The notes: generated by a model from the sequence alone, not told the origin. Shown: positions 32,678 through 45,367, counted from the stretch's first letter. The stretch: DNA of 64,000 nucleotides from Hemileia vastatrix (GCA_030280995.1 JASXTE010000014.1:27863150-27927149); one strand, 5' to 3'. A program made the numbers and translations.

Positions 32678-32687
32678 GGAGGGAGGA
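32678..32687 (+). promoter_or_regulatory. Polypurine tract of GyB
   Basis: GGAGGGAGGA immediately before the 3' LTR, identical to that of GyA. Confidence 0.8.
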
Positions 32688-33612
32688 TGTGGTGATCCAA
32701 ACCTGGGTAGGCCTTTGGAGTGCATATTTGGGAGTATTTGGTATGTAGGGTGTTATTGGGGTTATGGTGTTATTAGTAGTTTTTTTCAGCTTTAGGTGAT
32801 ATTTAGTAGTGTTTATGGAGTTTTAAGATAGGGTTACTTATTATGTCTCAGCTTAATGTCCTTTCTTTCTCTTCATTTTGGAATCCCTTATGGGTGGTTA
32901 CCTTGCTTTATAGGGTAGTTATGGTGTTGTTATTGGTATTTATTGGATGTTTATTGCTTAGTGGTGCTTATGTAGGCTTAAGCTAGGGTCACTTATTATG
33001 TCTCAGCTTATTTTCCTTCATTTTCTTTTCATTTTGGTATGTCTTATGTGTGATTATCTTGTTTATTAGTGAAGTTATGGGTTTATAGGGTTTTTTAGGG
33101 TTTTTATTGGTTGTATGGGTGTTTTAGGGACTAGAAGCGGCCCGCCCGCTCCTAAGCGGAGCAGCCTCTAAGCAGCCTGCCGGCCTGGGCGCTGGGGAGG
33201 CGCTAAAATGCACATTTATGCATGAAAAAGGCTGGGAAAGCTGAATTATGGGTGGGGAATTGGTCAGGGTGGTCTGTGCACTGGCTGTATGATGCGTGTG
33301 CGGGAAGATTTTTTGAGAATCATCTTATCTCTTTGCTCATTGCCTCTCTGTTACTCACTGTCTTATTGGCTTGTGTTTGTTTGGAATATATTACTGTTCA
33401 TTTCAACTCTTTCTGGTAGTCTGTCTGGGACTATTATCTTCACTTTTAAAGGGGTCAAGAGTGTTTAATTAGAGGGTCTAGCAAACAGATCTCCAATTTT
33501 ATGCAACAGGTCAATCTCACTTATTTTTTTAAAGAGACAGGGGATTTTCTCTCTGGTTTTTCTCCGACTCCCTTGGTCAAGGCCTATAGCTAGTACTATA
33601 GGATTGTCTACA
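32688..33612 (+). repeat. 3' LTR of GyB
   Basis: 925 bp, same ends and GC-rich patch (33135-33205) as the 5' copy. Confidence 0.92.
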
Positions 33613-33933
33613 GCGTGTGTGGGAAGATTTTTAGGGAAGAATATTATCACTCTTTACTCATGACCTCTCTGTTCCTCAATGTCTCATTGGCTGGTTTTTT
33701 GTTGGAATATATTACTGTTCATTTCAACTCTTTCTGGAAGTCTGTCTGGGACTATTATCTTCACTTTTAAAGAGGTCAAGAGTGAATAATTAGAGGGTCT
33801 AGCAAAAAGATCTCCAATTTTCTGCAACATTTAAATCTCACTTGTTTTTCTAAAGGCACAGGGATTATTATTTCTGGTTTTTCTCCAACTCCCTTGGTCA
33901 AGGCCTATAGCTAGTAATACAGGATTGTCAACA
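33613..33933 (+). repeat. Older GyB-type LTR remnant
   Basis: Matches the last about 320 bp of the GyB LTR from GCGTGTG onward and ends GGATTGTCAACA. More diverged than the GyB LTRs. Its GCGT is the target site of the GyB insertion, and the truncated GyA-type LTR abuts the copy on the other side. Confidence 0.85.
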
Positions 33934-33939
33934 ACAGTG

Positions 33940-34522
33940 CACCCTCTTCTTCATTAGAAACTTTTGAAAATCTAGGAATACAAAGTTTTGCACAAAGATT
34001 AGTATCCTCTTTGTACTTTACATATGATATTTTTTTAAAAAAATATTCGAAGTACATTGCAATCCTCTTCATTTGTTTTTTATATTCATCCGTGTGTACA
34101 ATATCATCAGTGTATTCATCTGCAAGGAAAAGCATTCAAAAATTCAGTATTTGAATTAAAAAAGTGATACTTATGAATATATAAAGATTTCTTCCTATCT
34201 AAAATAAAGCTACCATCAAACATTTTTCCAAAACCACTAGCTCTTTGATGATAACCATTATTTTTAATTTTATGTTCGCAGTAAGAAAGATCCTTAAAGC
34301 ATTGCACTGTACTTCTAACATATCTAGTTCTTTGAGCTCATGAATTGCAAAAGTCTGCACAAGAACATTAGGTATTAAGACACCTTTTGGTTTATAAATG
34401 CTACAACCAGGAAACAAATTGTAATAATTATTAAAAACTGTCATATTATTTACATAAGATCGTGCATAGAAATGTGGCTTCTTCCAATTTGTATCCATTC
34501 CAAGAGCATTTACAAGTTTCAT
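33940..34522 (-). pseudogene. Fragment of an intron-containing gene, unrecognised
   Basis: Reading on the minus strand from about 34522: NALGMDTNWKKPHFYARSYV, then, after a shift of frame near 34300, GYHQRASGFGKMFDGSFILD and KKSLYIH. A GTATCA donor at 34170 and a CCTTGCAG acceptor at 34120 define a 51-nt intron, after which DEYTDDIVHTDEYKKQMKRI continues to an end near the LTR remnant at 33933. The end is cut by that LTR. The protein has no motif I recognise; it may belong to a transposon, given the context. Confidence 0.4.
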
Positions 34523-34529
34523 TCTGGTA

Positions 34530-36190
34530 GCAATTTATTTCACACACCTATTGTTAGAGTTCTTCACTGGCTGTTTTTTTTCAAATTGTTACTCATTGAT
34601 GGTTCGATCCTAAGAGAATTCAATTTTGATTTAAAATAGAAAAAATTAAAAATTAGAAAATAGTAACAGAATTTCAATTATCAGTCAATGATAGCTTTAA
34701 CTTCATCATATCTTCAATATTAGAAATATAAAATTAGCATATCTACATATTAGTAAATTTATATACTTTTTATTTATTTCAAATATTAAGAAAGTGTTTC
34801 AAAGGTATACTTTATTAAATTATACATATAAAGAGTATAGCTTTATCCTGTATGCGTTCAGCAAGTACGAGATTTAACTCTACACTTAATATTAATAATA
34901 TAATGACAGTATAACTCCCATACACTAGTAATATTTAAAATTTACAGAACTATCATATCCACATATATAAAATGAAAAATTTTGCTCTGACCAATATATT
35001 GACTTAGAAAGTTATACTTCAATAAATTATTAATTTTTAAATTGTAGGATTGTCCTGTATGCTTTCAGCAAGTACGAGACTTTAAAACAACTTAAAAATC
35101 AATAAATTAAAGGTAAATTACAAACAATCTTATTATTATTATGAAAAGCAAAACATTATCCTGTATGCTTTCAGCAAGTATTAGATGATGTTTTACTTTT
35201 CATATTAATAATATAATGGTTGAGATAGTATTAAAGATATATAGAAAAATGATAAGCAAAACATGAACTTACGTGTCTATAAAATCTTCTTTCATTTGTA
35301 GCTGATTGGTCAAAATTTGTTATAAAGTTTACTTTATAATCACTGTTTTAAAAAAAATAGTTAGATCAATAAATTGAACATTTCTGATAAGGAATAAATA
35401 AAAGTAAATTCACAAACAAATAAAAAAAATTAAAGTTAACTGAAAAAGAATTTTTATGATAATAATTTGAAAGGGTACAGTAAAAAATACCTTAGAAATA
35501 AATTCAGAATTAGAATCATTAGATTGACTTGTCAAAAGTGTAATAAAGAGTAACAAACTAAAATTAAATGAAATACAATAGCAAGAGAAATTTGCTTACT
35601 GGTAATCAGTTAAGGTCAAGAAAATAGTACCTATAATTCAAAATGATAAAGCAAAAATATGATCATTAATTTTTGAAAAAGGTATGTGAGACAGAGAAAG
35701 GAACAATAAATTTGGTGGCAAACAGATGTTGATATCATGAATTTTCACTGATCTCTTTTTCAAAGAAATGCAGCTCTCCCAGTCATATAATAAACTTCAT
35801 CTAAATTCAAAGAATAATGTTGCCAAGGCACTGTACACAGCATGATCATTTTTTCCTATGCATATACTAATTCCAGCTAGAATTTACTTGGCTGCATGAA
35901 GTACAGATGAAGGTTTGAGGAATGCTTAATTTCACATCTAAAAAAAAAATGACGACACATAATTCTAGCTACCATGTTTCATGTAGCTAAAAAACATACA
36001 CTCATCAAATTTAAATTTACACTGTGTCAAAATTATTTCATTCTCGAATTTTTTTAAATGGAACTATTATGTGCACCACCTATTTCTAAAATATGAACCT
36101 CCCCACCATATTAAATTGGTAGATTTTTAATTGGGAAATTTTTTTGCCTTGACCTTTTTCCTGATCTTACTTGTCTTGAAATTTCAAAAC
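34530..36190. other. AT-rich DNA with three copies of a 30-bp motif
   Basis: No gene recognised. TATCCTGTATGCTTTCAGCA followed by AGTACGAGA occurs at 34843-34872 and 35050-35079, and a variant at 35156-35185; spacings are 207 and 106 bp. Confidence 0.55.
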
Positions 36191-36196
36191 ATGGCC

Positions 36197-37002
36197 AATG
36201 TTGCTCAAATCAACATTTGATTTTGTTTTGATGTGTAACAATGGAAGGCCGTTTCTAACTGGCTGCAGAGCTTTGTATATCTTATTTGAAAACATTTTTA
36301 TTTATTTATGTATTTTAATTAGAAATTTTACTTTTTATTGCAGCCAGATTACTACTGGCTGCTTTTTGGAAACCTTAATTTATGACCCAAGCCTTTGATA
36401 TTGGCTTGGGTCCCTTACATTTCAATTTAGTACTTCCAGCCATGTTTCCCCTGGCTGGAAGTGTTGCTTTCAGGCAACCAAAGTTGCTAAAAGCAACTTT
36501 TGTTGCTTGCTTTTACATTTACCACCCTCCCAGCCAGTTTACTAGGCTGGGAGGTGGCCAAATCTGTATGCAACGCGCTTTGCACACTCACTTCCATATT
36601 TCATGCAGCTGACTTGAAATCAGCTGCATGAGATATGAACAGCACATGCAATGCACGTTGCATGCAGCAGCAGCGATGCATGTTGCATGTGCTGCATGCA
36701 GTGCATTGCACAGCCAGAAAATAACTGGCTGTGCAATGCACACAGAGAAACCAAAGTCTCTGCAAGGGAGTTTGGTTTCTAAAATGATAGTGATTTTCCC
36801 CACCAGGTGCACTCTGGATGGGAAGTGAGAGAAAAGTTAGACCAATGTTGTTTGAAAGCAACTTTGGTCCTAAAAACATTAAAAATCATTAAAAAAACAA
36901 GAAAGGTTGAAAAAAACCAAAAAAATTTCAAAACGTGACTATAAGAGAAAAAATAAGTGCTAGTGATACCAAAAACCCAAGCCAATTTCACTTGGCTTGG
37001 TT
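36197..37002. repeat. Dense array of perfect or near-perfect hairpins
   Basis: About thirteen separate hairpins in 800 bp, mostly with 7-17 bp arms and short loops: 36197-36217, 36340-36362, 36385-36411, 36432-36462 (11-bp arms), 36463-36478, 36480-36500, 36522-36557, 36601-36631 (12-bp arms), 36641-36693, 36701-36741 (17-bp perfect arms, 7-nt loop), 36746-36780, 36796-36823, 36840-36869 and 36974-37002. Stem sequences differ from each other, though CAGCCA/TGGCTG and CCAAGCC recur. GC-rich stems stand out from AT-rich DNA on both sides. No coding gene. Confidence 0.88.
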
Positions 37003-39148
37003 ATTTAATAATAATTTTTGTAATACATTAAATTTAAAATTCAAACACCATAAAATATATGAAACTTTTTATATGAATATCATAAATTTAATTTACCACT
37101 TTCTCATAATTATATTTATAATTTTGTTTTTAATTTTTGACTTTTAAGTTAATTTTTTGGAAATCCAAAATTAAATTTTCAACTAAATTTTTTAGTAAGG
37201 TAAAATAAATTTGAAATTTGAAATTTTGTAATTAAATAATGAAAAAAAAATTAAATTTATTTAAAAAATATTTTTGTTAGAGGAAGACCAATATTTTTAG
37301 GCTAGAAATACTGTGCAAATTGTAAGTAAAAAAAATTATATTTTTTTTGTGAGGGGTTATTACTATTTTTGTAAATATTTTTCAAAAACATTCATTAAAT
37401 ACTGAATTAAATTACATTGTAACACAAATATTTTGTAAAATAATTAAAATTGAAATAATAATATTGTTATATTTGATATAAAATTTGAATTGGTAATATT
37501 AATTTCTCTTTAAGTAAATTTGAAAATCATTAAAAAAGACCACGTTGATAAGTAATTTATTTTTTATATTCAATGATTTTATGTATATCTTATATATATA
37601 TCTTGAGTGTAATTTCTATATACACTCAATAAAATTTGTAATATAAAATGCCATTCAATCAATAATTATTGGTCAACTTAGTTATAACAACTTCATATCT
37701 AATACCAGCCACTAGTATTTAGTTTTTACTTTAAACCTCAAATATAATATGAGAGTATCCTTATTTTGTCTGGATGTAATTAACAACAATAACAGACCAT
37801 AAATAAGTGGGTAATTAATTACAATAAATAGTTGAAGAATAACCTATAAGAAATGATAAGTTTATCAAAAAGAGTACATTAAAAAAATATACTTTTGATT
37901 TTCTTTTGACATAATTTGGGTAGTTAAATTAAAATTTAAGTTATCAGACTTCAAGATGGAAAAAATCTAAATGTGGTGTTTATATAAAAAGCCTCATATA
38001 AAAAAAAGGATAAAAAATCTAATATGTAACTGAATTATTAAATATTAAGCTATTATTAATATTATTGAAAAACTTCTTTTACAGTTAAAATGAAATCTAA
38101 ATGTGAAATTAATGGTGGGATAATAGTTAGACTATGTTTAAACACTTTAATTTATACATACTTTTAGCTATGTTCAAATAATAAAATTGGTAAAATTTTA
38201 TAATAACATCTAGTTTATAGTGATGCAATTTTATTTAGATCAAGAATAAATTTGTGAGGAAAAACTAATTGAATTGAGATATGGCCATCTTCTTTCAAGA
38301 GATAGAATAATAATAAAAATTTAAAAAAATTATAATAAGTATTCTTAATCACCATTTTTGAATAGTCTCTGGAAAAATTCATTATAATATATCATTCATT
38401 TATTACATCATATGGAGGTTCAACTTGAAGTAGTGATGGGCAGCTTTGAAATTATTTTCTGAAAAAAAAAGTTAAAAAATATATAGTTATACTAATGAAA
38501 AAGCCAAAAATAAAAATACTATTATAAATTAATAAAAAAAAACTACATAATTTTTATTCTGCTCTCATGATGCAAGGGTACTATGTATGAATTTCCACAT
38601 GTTAAATATTAACGTGCTTTAAGGCTAGTTTACAGGTAGAGCTATAAAGTTCCCTTAAATTCTAAAAATAACTTATGCATTTTACTAATTATTTTTTTCT
38701 TGTTTTCTTTCCAAAGTTGCTAGAGTTGCTTAATTAATACTGCTATATTTATTGTATGATATATAATTTTTTTAAATATATGATTTATTGTTTCAAAAAT
38801 TATATTATAAAGTTAAATCATTTATTTCATTTTCTAAAGCTTCATTGTCAAAGAAACTGCTCCATTTTATTTTACTTAACAAATATATAAAATGTGATAG
38901 CAAAATTTTTAGAATTATCTTTTTGAGAGGGTCAAACTATATTGTGAAGATTTTTATCTAGAAATTCTTGTACTCTAAAACCAAATAAATTTTTCCCTTA
39001 AGTAAGCCTTTTCAAAAATATGAAAATATAAACAAGAATATTAACTTATCTTATTTTTATTTTCTGTACTGAAACTTTTAGTTCAATCCCTTTTTTAATA
39101 TGACATTAGTATAAAACCATGGTCAAATGCTACTATATAATAAATTTT

Positions 39149-39200
<52 letters not shown>

Positions 39201-42200
39201 TATTTAGAAGGTCATCCTTTTTTATTTACTTGAATAAATGGCTCAATTATAATGCCCAACACTTTTTAATGCTTCCCAAACTCAATAACAAATTTCTCGT
39301 ATGAAACATTAGCTTCTAATATAAGCAGTTTATCTATAGCTGATATTCAACATGAGATTTTCTTTTTAGATTCAGCTAAAATTAAACAAAAGGAGAAATC
39401 ATGCATATGTGTATAAATGGTAACCATATGTTACTTAGAGGATTGTGAAAATCACTCATCAGAATGGTTTAAGTATTAAAATAAATTGAGGTCATTGTTT
39501 TCTTGTATTTGAAACTAATTAGGAAATTATTCTAAAAATATATTTTAATGTTTATCATAGTTTCTTATATGAGATACCAAGCTTTAGTTTACATTGTTTC
39601 AAGTAGAATAGAATTTAAGTATTAGAAATTGAAAGCAATGTACCATTAGCTGATTTTAATTGTGTTCTACTTATAGAATGATTACATAACATGAAACATT
39701 ATTTATATCAAAATGGTTTAATAGATATTTCGAATTTTACAAAATTTCAACTTTTATTAATCTTTGATTTGAAAACCAACTATGATGTACACTCACTAGA
39801 AATAAGCAATCCCTATTTTAACATAATTTATCAATCCAAAAATAATGATTCAATTAACATAAAAATATATATTAATTCAAAACCAAATCTCTAAATTTAA
39901 AATATGATGTTTCAATGAAAAATTGATACAAAACTTTAATGCAATGAACTCTCTTAAAAAATTAAAAAATAGAATATCAAAACAAGTGATTTCTGCAAAA
40001 AAAACTACAAACTATTGTAGATAAAGCATAAAAATAATTCATATTTTTTAAAAAAACGATCTAAAAATATTTATTTTTGTTAAAAAAATCAAAAACATTG
40101 TTAAGCTTGTTTGTTATAATAATGTTAAAATCCACTAAACATTATCTAAAGGTGGAAAAATATGTCAAAAATATGTTGAATTGTTTGAGCCAAAAATCAA
40201 CAATTTTGTATCATTTCCCGTTGTGCTATGACTTTATTCCACCCTTTTTATCTGAATGTTCCAGTATTACTTTGCTATGATCACTAGTTTTGAAGTTAAA
40301 ATTTACAAATGTTCATTATATTTGATAATATGAAATATAACTCAAACTTTTATAACTACAAAATAAGATTTTGAAACTCTTTCTTTCAATAAATGATTGA
40401 AGAACATTTCAGTATATTTGAGTAATGATTTTATGAATAACAAATAATTTGAAATTCACAAGGACTTATTCCCAGGGACTATAATTATTTACTTGTGTAA
40501 TGCATGAGCTACTTATCAATGATGTAAAACATCAGAAAAGTAAGTTATAGTTATAAATCTACAGATTATACTGTGTCTGGTATATATATCTTCAATAAAT
40601 CTTTTAAAATTATCTTAACCTACATACCACACAATAGAGAATCATTATATAAAAAATAAAAAAATTCTATGATAATATCATAAAGAATATTAACCAGGTA
40701 TTGATATTCCATAAAAATGGCTAATAGAATTTTAAGAGAACTTAAATCAGTATTCTTTCATCAAAATATATCCTTTTTGTCCATGTAATTTATTCCAAAC
40801 AAATTTTTTGAAAGTTGAATCTATATATCTAATTCCAAAACCACTATTAAGTTCCCTCTTAGGCTTTTTAAGCAATTATATATATATATATTATTCATCA
40901 AAAATTGAAATAAAAAATAAAAATAATAATTTTTTTACCTTTAATTATTTAAATATAGAGTATTTTCAAATTTCATTGTGGTTACTTGTGAAGTTTAGAA
41001 GATTTGAAGTTGGATTTATGAGTTTTTAGAAGGGCAAATATTGTAAAATTCTTCCATAAATATTTATTTCATATTTTAAAATGTTGGGATCTACAAACTA
41101 ATGTGATTTAAAGTTATATTGATATTTAAAATATTTTTTCCACTCAAGTAAAATAAAATAAAATGATGATATCAAAATTTAAATTAAGTTTAAACTTTTG
41201 ATATGCTCTATCTTCAATTTTATTGATAGTGCATCAAAAATATAATAATATTTTTTTCCTACATCACTTTTTACATAAAAGATAGTTTTATCATTTTATT
41301 CATTAAAGATTGCTTATATAAAATTAACATCTATTTCAACTGTTTATGACTATTAATCTATATAATAAATTTTTTTAGAAGAAAATTAACATCAGTATAT
41401 ATTGGCTTTGAAATTATTAAATTTAAAATAGTTTTAAGTTTGATAATAAAGGGTGATTTCATTTTTGAATATGAATTATAGAAGTCTTATTTTGCCAATT
41501 TTAATTCTTTTTGAGCTCAAATGTATCCACTACAACTTATGTAAGAAAATTACGTATTTTTATTGAAATTTACATGAGAAATTATGCCTATTATTCGAAA
41601 TCAAACTTTCTCTAATGGTGTTTTTCAATCATTGTTTCTATTCATATCAATAAAAAACATTTCAATTTGCTAATGTTTTAGTTTTTTATATCCCCAAGGT
41701 TTATATCTCAGGTTTACTATTCACAAAATTATTAAAAATATAATTTTCAAAATACATGATAAACCTGAAAGTGAGGGGGCATTAAATTTTTAAAAAAAAA
41801 TTCTAAATTCAGGAAGGATAGTATTTTTTCTATTTTCACAAATGAACAATTTTTTGTTTCAATAAATCCAGAAAAAAAATTTTGTTGTAATCATACCATA
41901 TTAGATTTATTTTGATTTTACATACTATATTTTCAAGATTTGTGTTTAATATTTCCAGTGAAAGTTAATGTTGATGTGAATTTTAAGTAAGCTTGAAGAA
42001 ATTTAATTAATAGGCATATCGGATATGTAAAATAATATTTTGCTCCAATCTTGAATCAACCAGGGCTAAAAATTATCTTGAATAAGGTTTTTGTGGGTCA
42101 ATTTGGATTTAAGTAGAATAAAGTGAGTTTTAATAAATGACAGATAAAAGGCCAACTTCATTACTAGTGAATTTTTATCTCTAAATAGTCATAAAATATG

Positions 42201-42950
42201 TATCATTCTGGAATCAAGCTTCAATAAAGTTGACTTCAAACAGAGATAACTTCTAGCAGCACAACACCATATTTACAAAGGTTTACAATACCTCAAATAT
42301 TTCTCATAATATAGCAAGGTAAGGAATCTAAAAAATTCACATTTGAAACAAGGATTTATATTTTGAATTTGAAATAGAGAAATGGAATATTATTTTCCAA
42401 TTTAACTATATATTAGTCATATTACCAAAAGTTTTCAGTAATCAGATTGAATTTTGAAGGTATTTTATTGTAGATTAATCATTTTGAGGAGCCATTTACT
42501 CAAAATTACTGGTTTTGGTTCTGATATTCCATGTGAAATTCATTAAAAATCTTTTTGAAAGTGAATAGTTGACATATTGGATATGCAAAATCCTATGTTA
42601 GATAAAAGGGAGCTCAAAGGGAGTTCAACTCATGATCAAATTAGGATTTTGCAAGATCAAACGGTGGTCAATGTAGGTTTATCTTCAGCTCAATTTGTGA
42701 CAAATCTCTGACTAAATGTAAGGACAAACAATTTCTTCCATGGTGATGATGTGTGCATAATTCAGGTATAGATTGGTGGCTCAACAGAGTTTAAGCAAGT
42801 GGTATTGCTAGCAATACCCCCCAATTTTTCTGTGGTGAATCATTCTGAGCTTTCCTTACCAGAAAATAAAAAGCAGAAAATCATGGAACCAGCTAAAGAA
42901 TCAAGCAATTCAAAGACAAAATTTTATAAAAATAGAAAATTGATTAGGAT
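37003..42950. other. Very AT-rich desert
   Basis: Almost 6 kb with no credible gene, repeat family or RNA gene. A (TA)n microsatellite is at 39149-39197. Short frames here are chance products of low-complexity sequence. Confidence 0.7.
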
Positions 42951-42959
42951 GAAGATATT

Positions 42960-43316
42960 TTGCAAAAAAATTCTTTAGACATTTGGACAATATCAAATCT
43001 TATAAGACTTCAATATCAAATGTTAAGAAAAAATCTTTTTATCAAAACATCAAAAACCTTACAGAAGATTGTAAAAATCTCATTGTTTCAGTTGTTAATA
43101 ATGGATACAAGCCTCAATTCATCTTTGAAGTTCATCTATTTAATGGGAAAAAGGATGAAGTTTTTTGCCAGATTTCTCATTTAATTTCTACTCTCTATCA
43201 AATGTCTTTGGTTTGACAACCCTTATCAAATAAAAAATCTGATTTCTGGTGTGATTAAAGGTTTTGGTTGGCAGTCGTTATATGATCAAGGAGTTTCTTT
43301 TGGTATGTAAAAAAAT
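42960..43316 (+). other. Exon-like fragment, unrecognised
   Basis: The frame 42983-43216 reads SYKTSISNVKKKSFYQNIKN and FIFEVHLFNGKKDEVF with balanced composition. After a one-base shift it continues through NPYQIKNLISGVIKGFGWQS to a donor-like GGTATGTAA at about 43301. It looks like decayed coding sequence rather than random AT-rich DNA. No family recognised. Confidence 0.3.
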
Positions 43317-43539
43317 TTTTTATTATAAGTTATTTTTAATTTTTTCATATATTGTAGGAATTTATTTTTTATTGAAAAATTTGAACCCGGAGAAAATGGA
43401 AGAAGATCTGAAACAATGGAATTCTTTGTGATCATTTAATATTTTCTTGGAAAATTGTTTTAAAAAGTTATGTTTTCAAGCGTTTCAAGAAAAACATCTC
43501 TTAAAGAAACTAGAATATTGACCAGAAGCTGTAAAGATT

Positions 43540-44404
43540 ACTCTAGTGGTAGATTCAAGTTTGTCTGCAGTAGGTTCAGTGTTGATGCAAGTAGACAAGG
43601 AGAGGAAAAATAGGCCAGTCCTTTATGAATCAAAGAATTTTACTAAGGTAAAGTCAAGGTACTCTCAATTTAAGTTGTAGTTGTGTGGGGTTGCAAAGAT
43701 TTTAAAAAAGTTGCAGCAGATGTTATGGGGGAAACATTTTGAGTTGCAGGTTGATGCGCTATCTTTGGTGCAGATTATCAGTAGTTCAAGCTTACCAGAT
43801 GCGCCAATGACTAGGTGTGTCGTGCAGATTTATTTTTTCTTTTTATTTAGTCCATAAGCCAGGAAAATCTTTCCCAGCTCCAGATTCTCTTTCAAGAAGG
43901 CCGTTGTGTGAAGAAGATTATGAGGTAGAAGAGTTTGAAGAAGATAAAAAGTGGATAAATGGCATAGATTATTGTTATCAGAGGTTTAAGAATAAGAGTG
44001 TCTGGGAAGAGGTAAAACTAGAAGCTAACTTCTGTGAAGACCTAAAACTAAGGGCCGGTGTCCATAAAGACCTAAAACTAAACAATTATGGTAAGAATGA
44101 TGTTTGTAGCAAGGATGGTCTGCAACTGGATTTAGGGGACACTGAAGTTGACGTAGTGACAATGAGTGCTCTAGACAAGTCAGAAGAAGAATTAGATGAC
44201 AAAGACAACTCAAGGGGAAGTCAAGATAGTAATACACTTCCAGGAGATAGGGAGTATTCTGAAGATGACATATCTGCAGATGAGGAAGCAAAATTGTTAA
44301 GATTATATATGGAAGGTAGTATTAAACCAGATTTTTGTGATGAAAATGTTTGGCGCAAAATGGAGAAGCGCGCTAAAAGTTATTTTATTAAAAATGGAAA
44401 GTAA
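43540..44404 (+). pseudogene. RNase H and spacer of GyC
   Basis: VVDSSLSAVGSVLMQ, NRPVLYESKNFTKVKSRYSQ and KHFELQVDALSLVQII match the RNase H of GyA; a TAG near 43678 and a frameshift near 43820 break it. The open frame 43817-44404 starts with the tail (FYLVHKPGKSFPAPDSLSRR) and continues as an acidic spacer (DKSEEELDDKD) before the integrase zinc domain. Confidence 0.78.
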
Positions 44405-45367
44405 TGAAAGAGTCTCTTTTTCTCTTCAGTTAGTAATTCAAACTAGGGAAAGGAAGGAGAAAATTATCAGGGAGTTACATGTGAATTTAGGACATAGGGG
44501 TCAAGATGAGACATATTTTAGAGTCAGGGAAAGATTCTGGTGGTCTAATATGAGAGCAGAGGTCAAGGATTGGGTTCAATCCTTCCCAGAATGTCAGTGT
44601 AGGAGTTTCAGAAAGCCTAAAGAAAAGGGGAAAGCAATGGGTGAAGACACAATTTTTGGAAGAATTAGCTTAGACGCTGTTCATCTTAAAGAAAGATGCT
44701 TTAACTTCTTGGTAGTAGCCAGGGATGATCTGTCAGGATGGGTTGAGGCAGTGTCATTGGTAAACCTTAAGGCAAGTAATGTTGCTGAATTTTTAAAGAA
44801 GGAATGGATATATAGATACAGTGTCGTGAAAATGGTAACTGTGGATGGGGGTGCTGAGTTTTCTGTTGAATTCCAAGAAGTTTTTAAAAGGATTGGAACT
44901 AAAATTTGAGTGAAAACACCGTATTACACAGAGGCAGAATGAATGATTGAGAGAGGCCATCAATTAATTAAAGATGCACTTTTTCAGCTATGTGGAACTA
45001 ATGGGGCTAAATGGAAGAATTATTTGCATTTAGTATTATTTGTAGATAGGATTTTAGTAAAAAGGACGACATTTTTTTCACCTTATGAACTTATGTTTGG
45101 TCAAAGGGCAGTATGACTATTGATCTGGAAGCTGGATCTTTTCTAGGATGTGATTGGGATCAATTGCACTTGGTTGAAGACTTGATTTTAGCGAGAGTAG
45201 TTCAGCTTGAAAGGAAGGATGAGTTCTTGGAGAAAGAATTTAAAAGAATGATGCAGATTAGGAACAAATCAGTTAAATATTGGAATAAGTGCTTATCACA
45301 CAGATTAAGGGAGCCATTGAAACCAGTGAATTTGGTATTGGTATACAATAGAAGTTTTGAAAGTTAA
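44337..45367 (+). pseudogene. Integrase of GyC
   Basis: HVNLGHRGQDETYFRVRERF then SFPECQCRS (first Cys of the zinc pair now Phe). The core has ISLDAVHLKERC and TVDGGAEFSVEF; a TGA follows at about 44907, then TPYYTEAE, a TGA, and IERGHQLIKDAL with the catalytic Glu. SPYELMFGQRA and a further frame (45113-45367) complete the C-terminus. The domain order is that of GyA. Confidence 0.8.

Larger units (their letters stand above)
27561..33612 (+). mobile_element. Gag-only (TR-GAG type) LTR retrotransposon GyB, 6.05 kb
   Basis: LTRs at 27561-28487 and 32688-33612, both TGTGGTGATCC...GATTGTCTACA, with GCGT on each side (27557-27560, 33613-33616). The interior has one long gene, a gag, and then 2.6 kb of non-coding DNA with hairpin repeats and a PPT identical to that of GyA. 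No protease, RT or integrase can be read in any frame. LTR ends and the last about 250 bp of the LTR match GyA. It is best explained as a non-autonomous element mobilised by a GyA-like partner. Confidence 0.9.

Noticed and set aside
36588..36879. Cys-rich small protein frames
   Set aside because: They are produced by TGCA-rich hairpin arms on both strands; no start context, intron or homologue, so hairpin artefacts.
39119..39304. Open frame across the TA repeat
   Set aside because: Low-complexity YIYIYI translation of the microsatellite.
37003..42950. Mitochondrial insertion, suggested by strong AT bias and neighbouring GC-rich hairpins
   Set aside because: No mitochondrial protein, rRNA or tRNA sequence can be read anywhere in the stretch.
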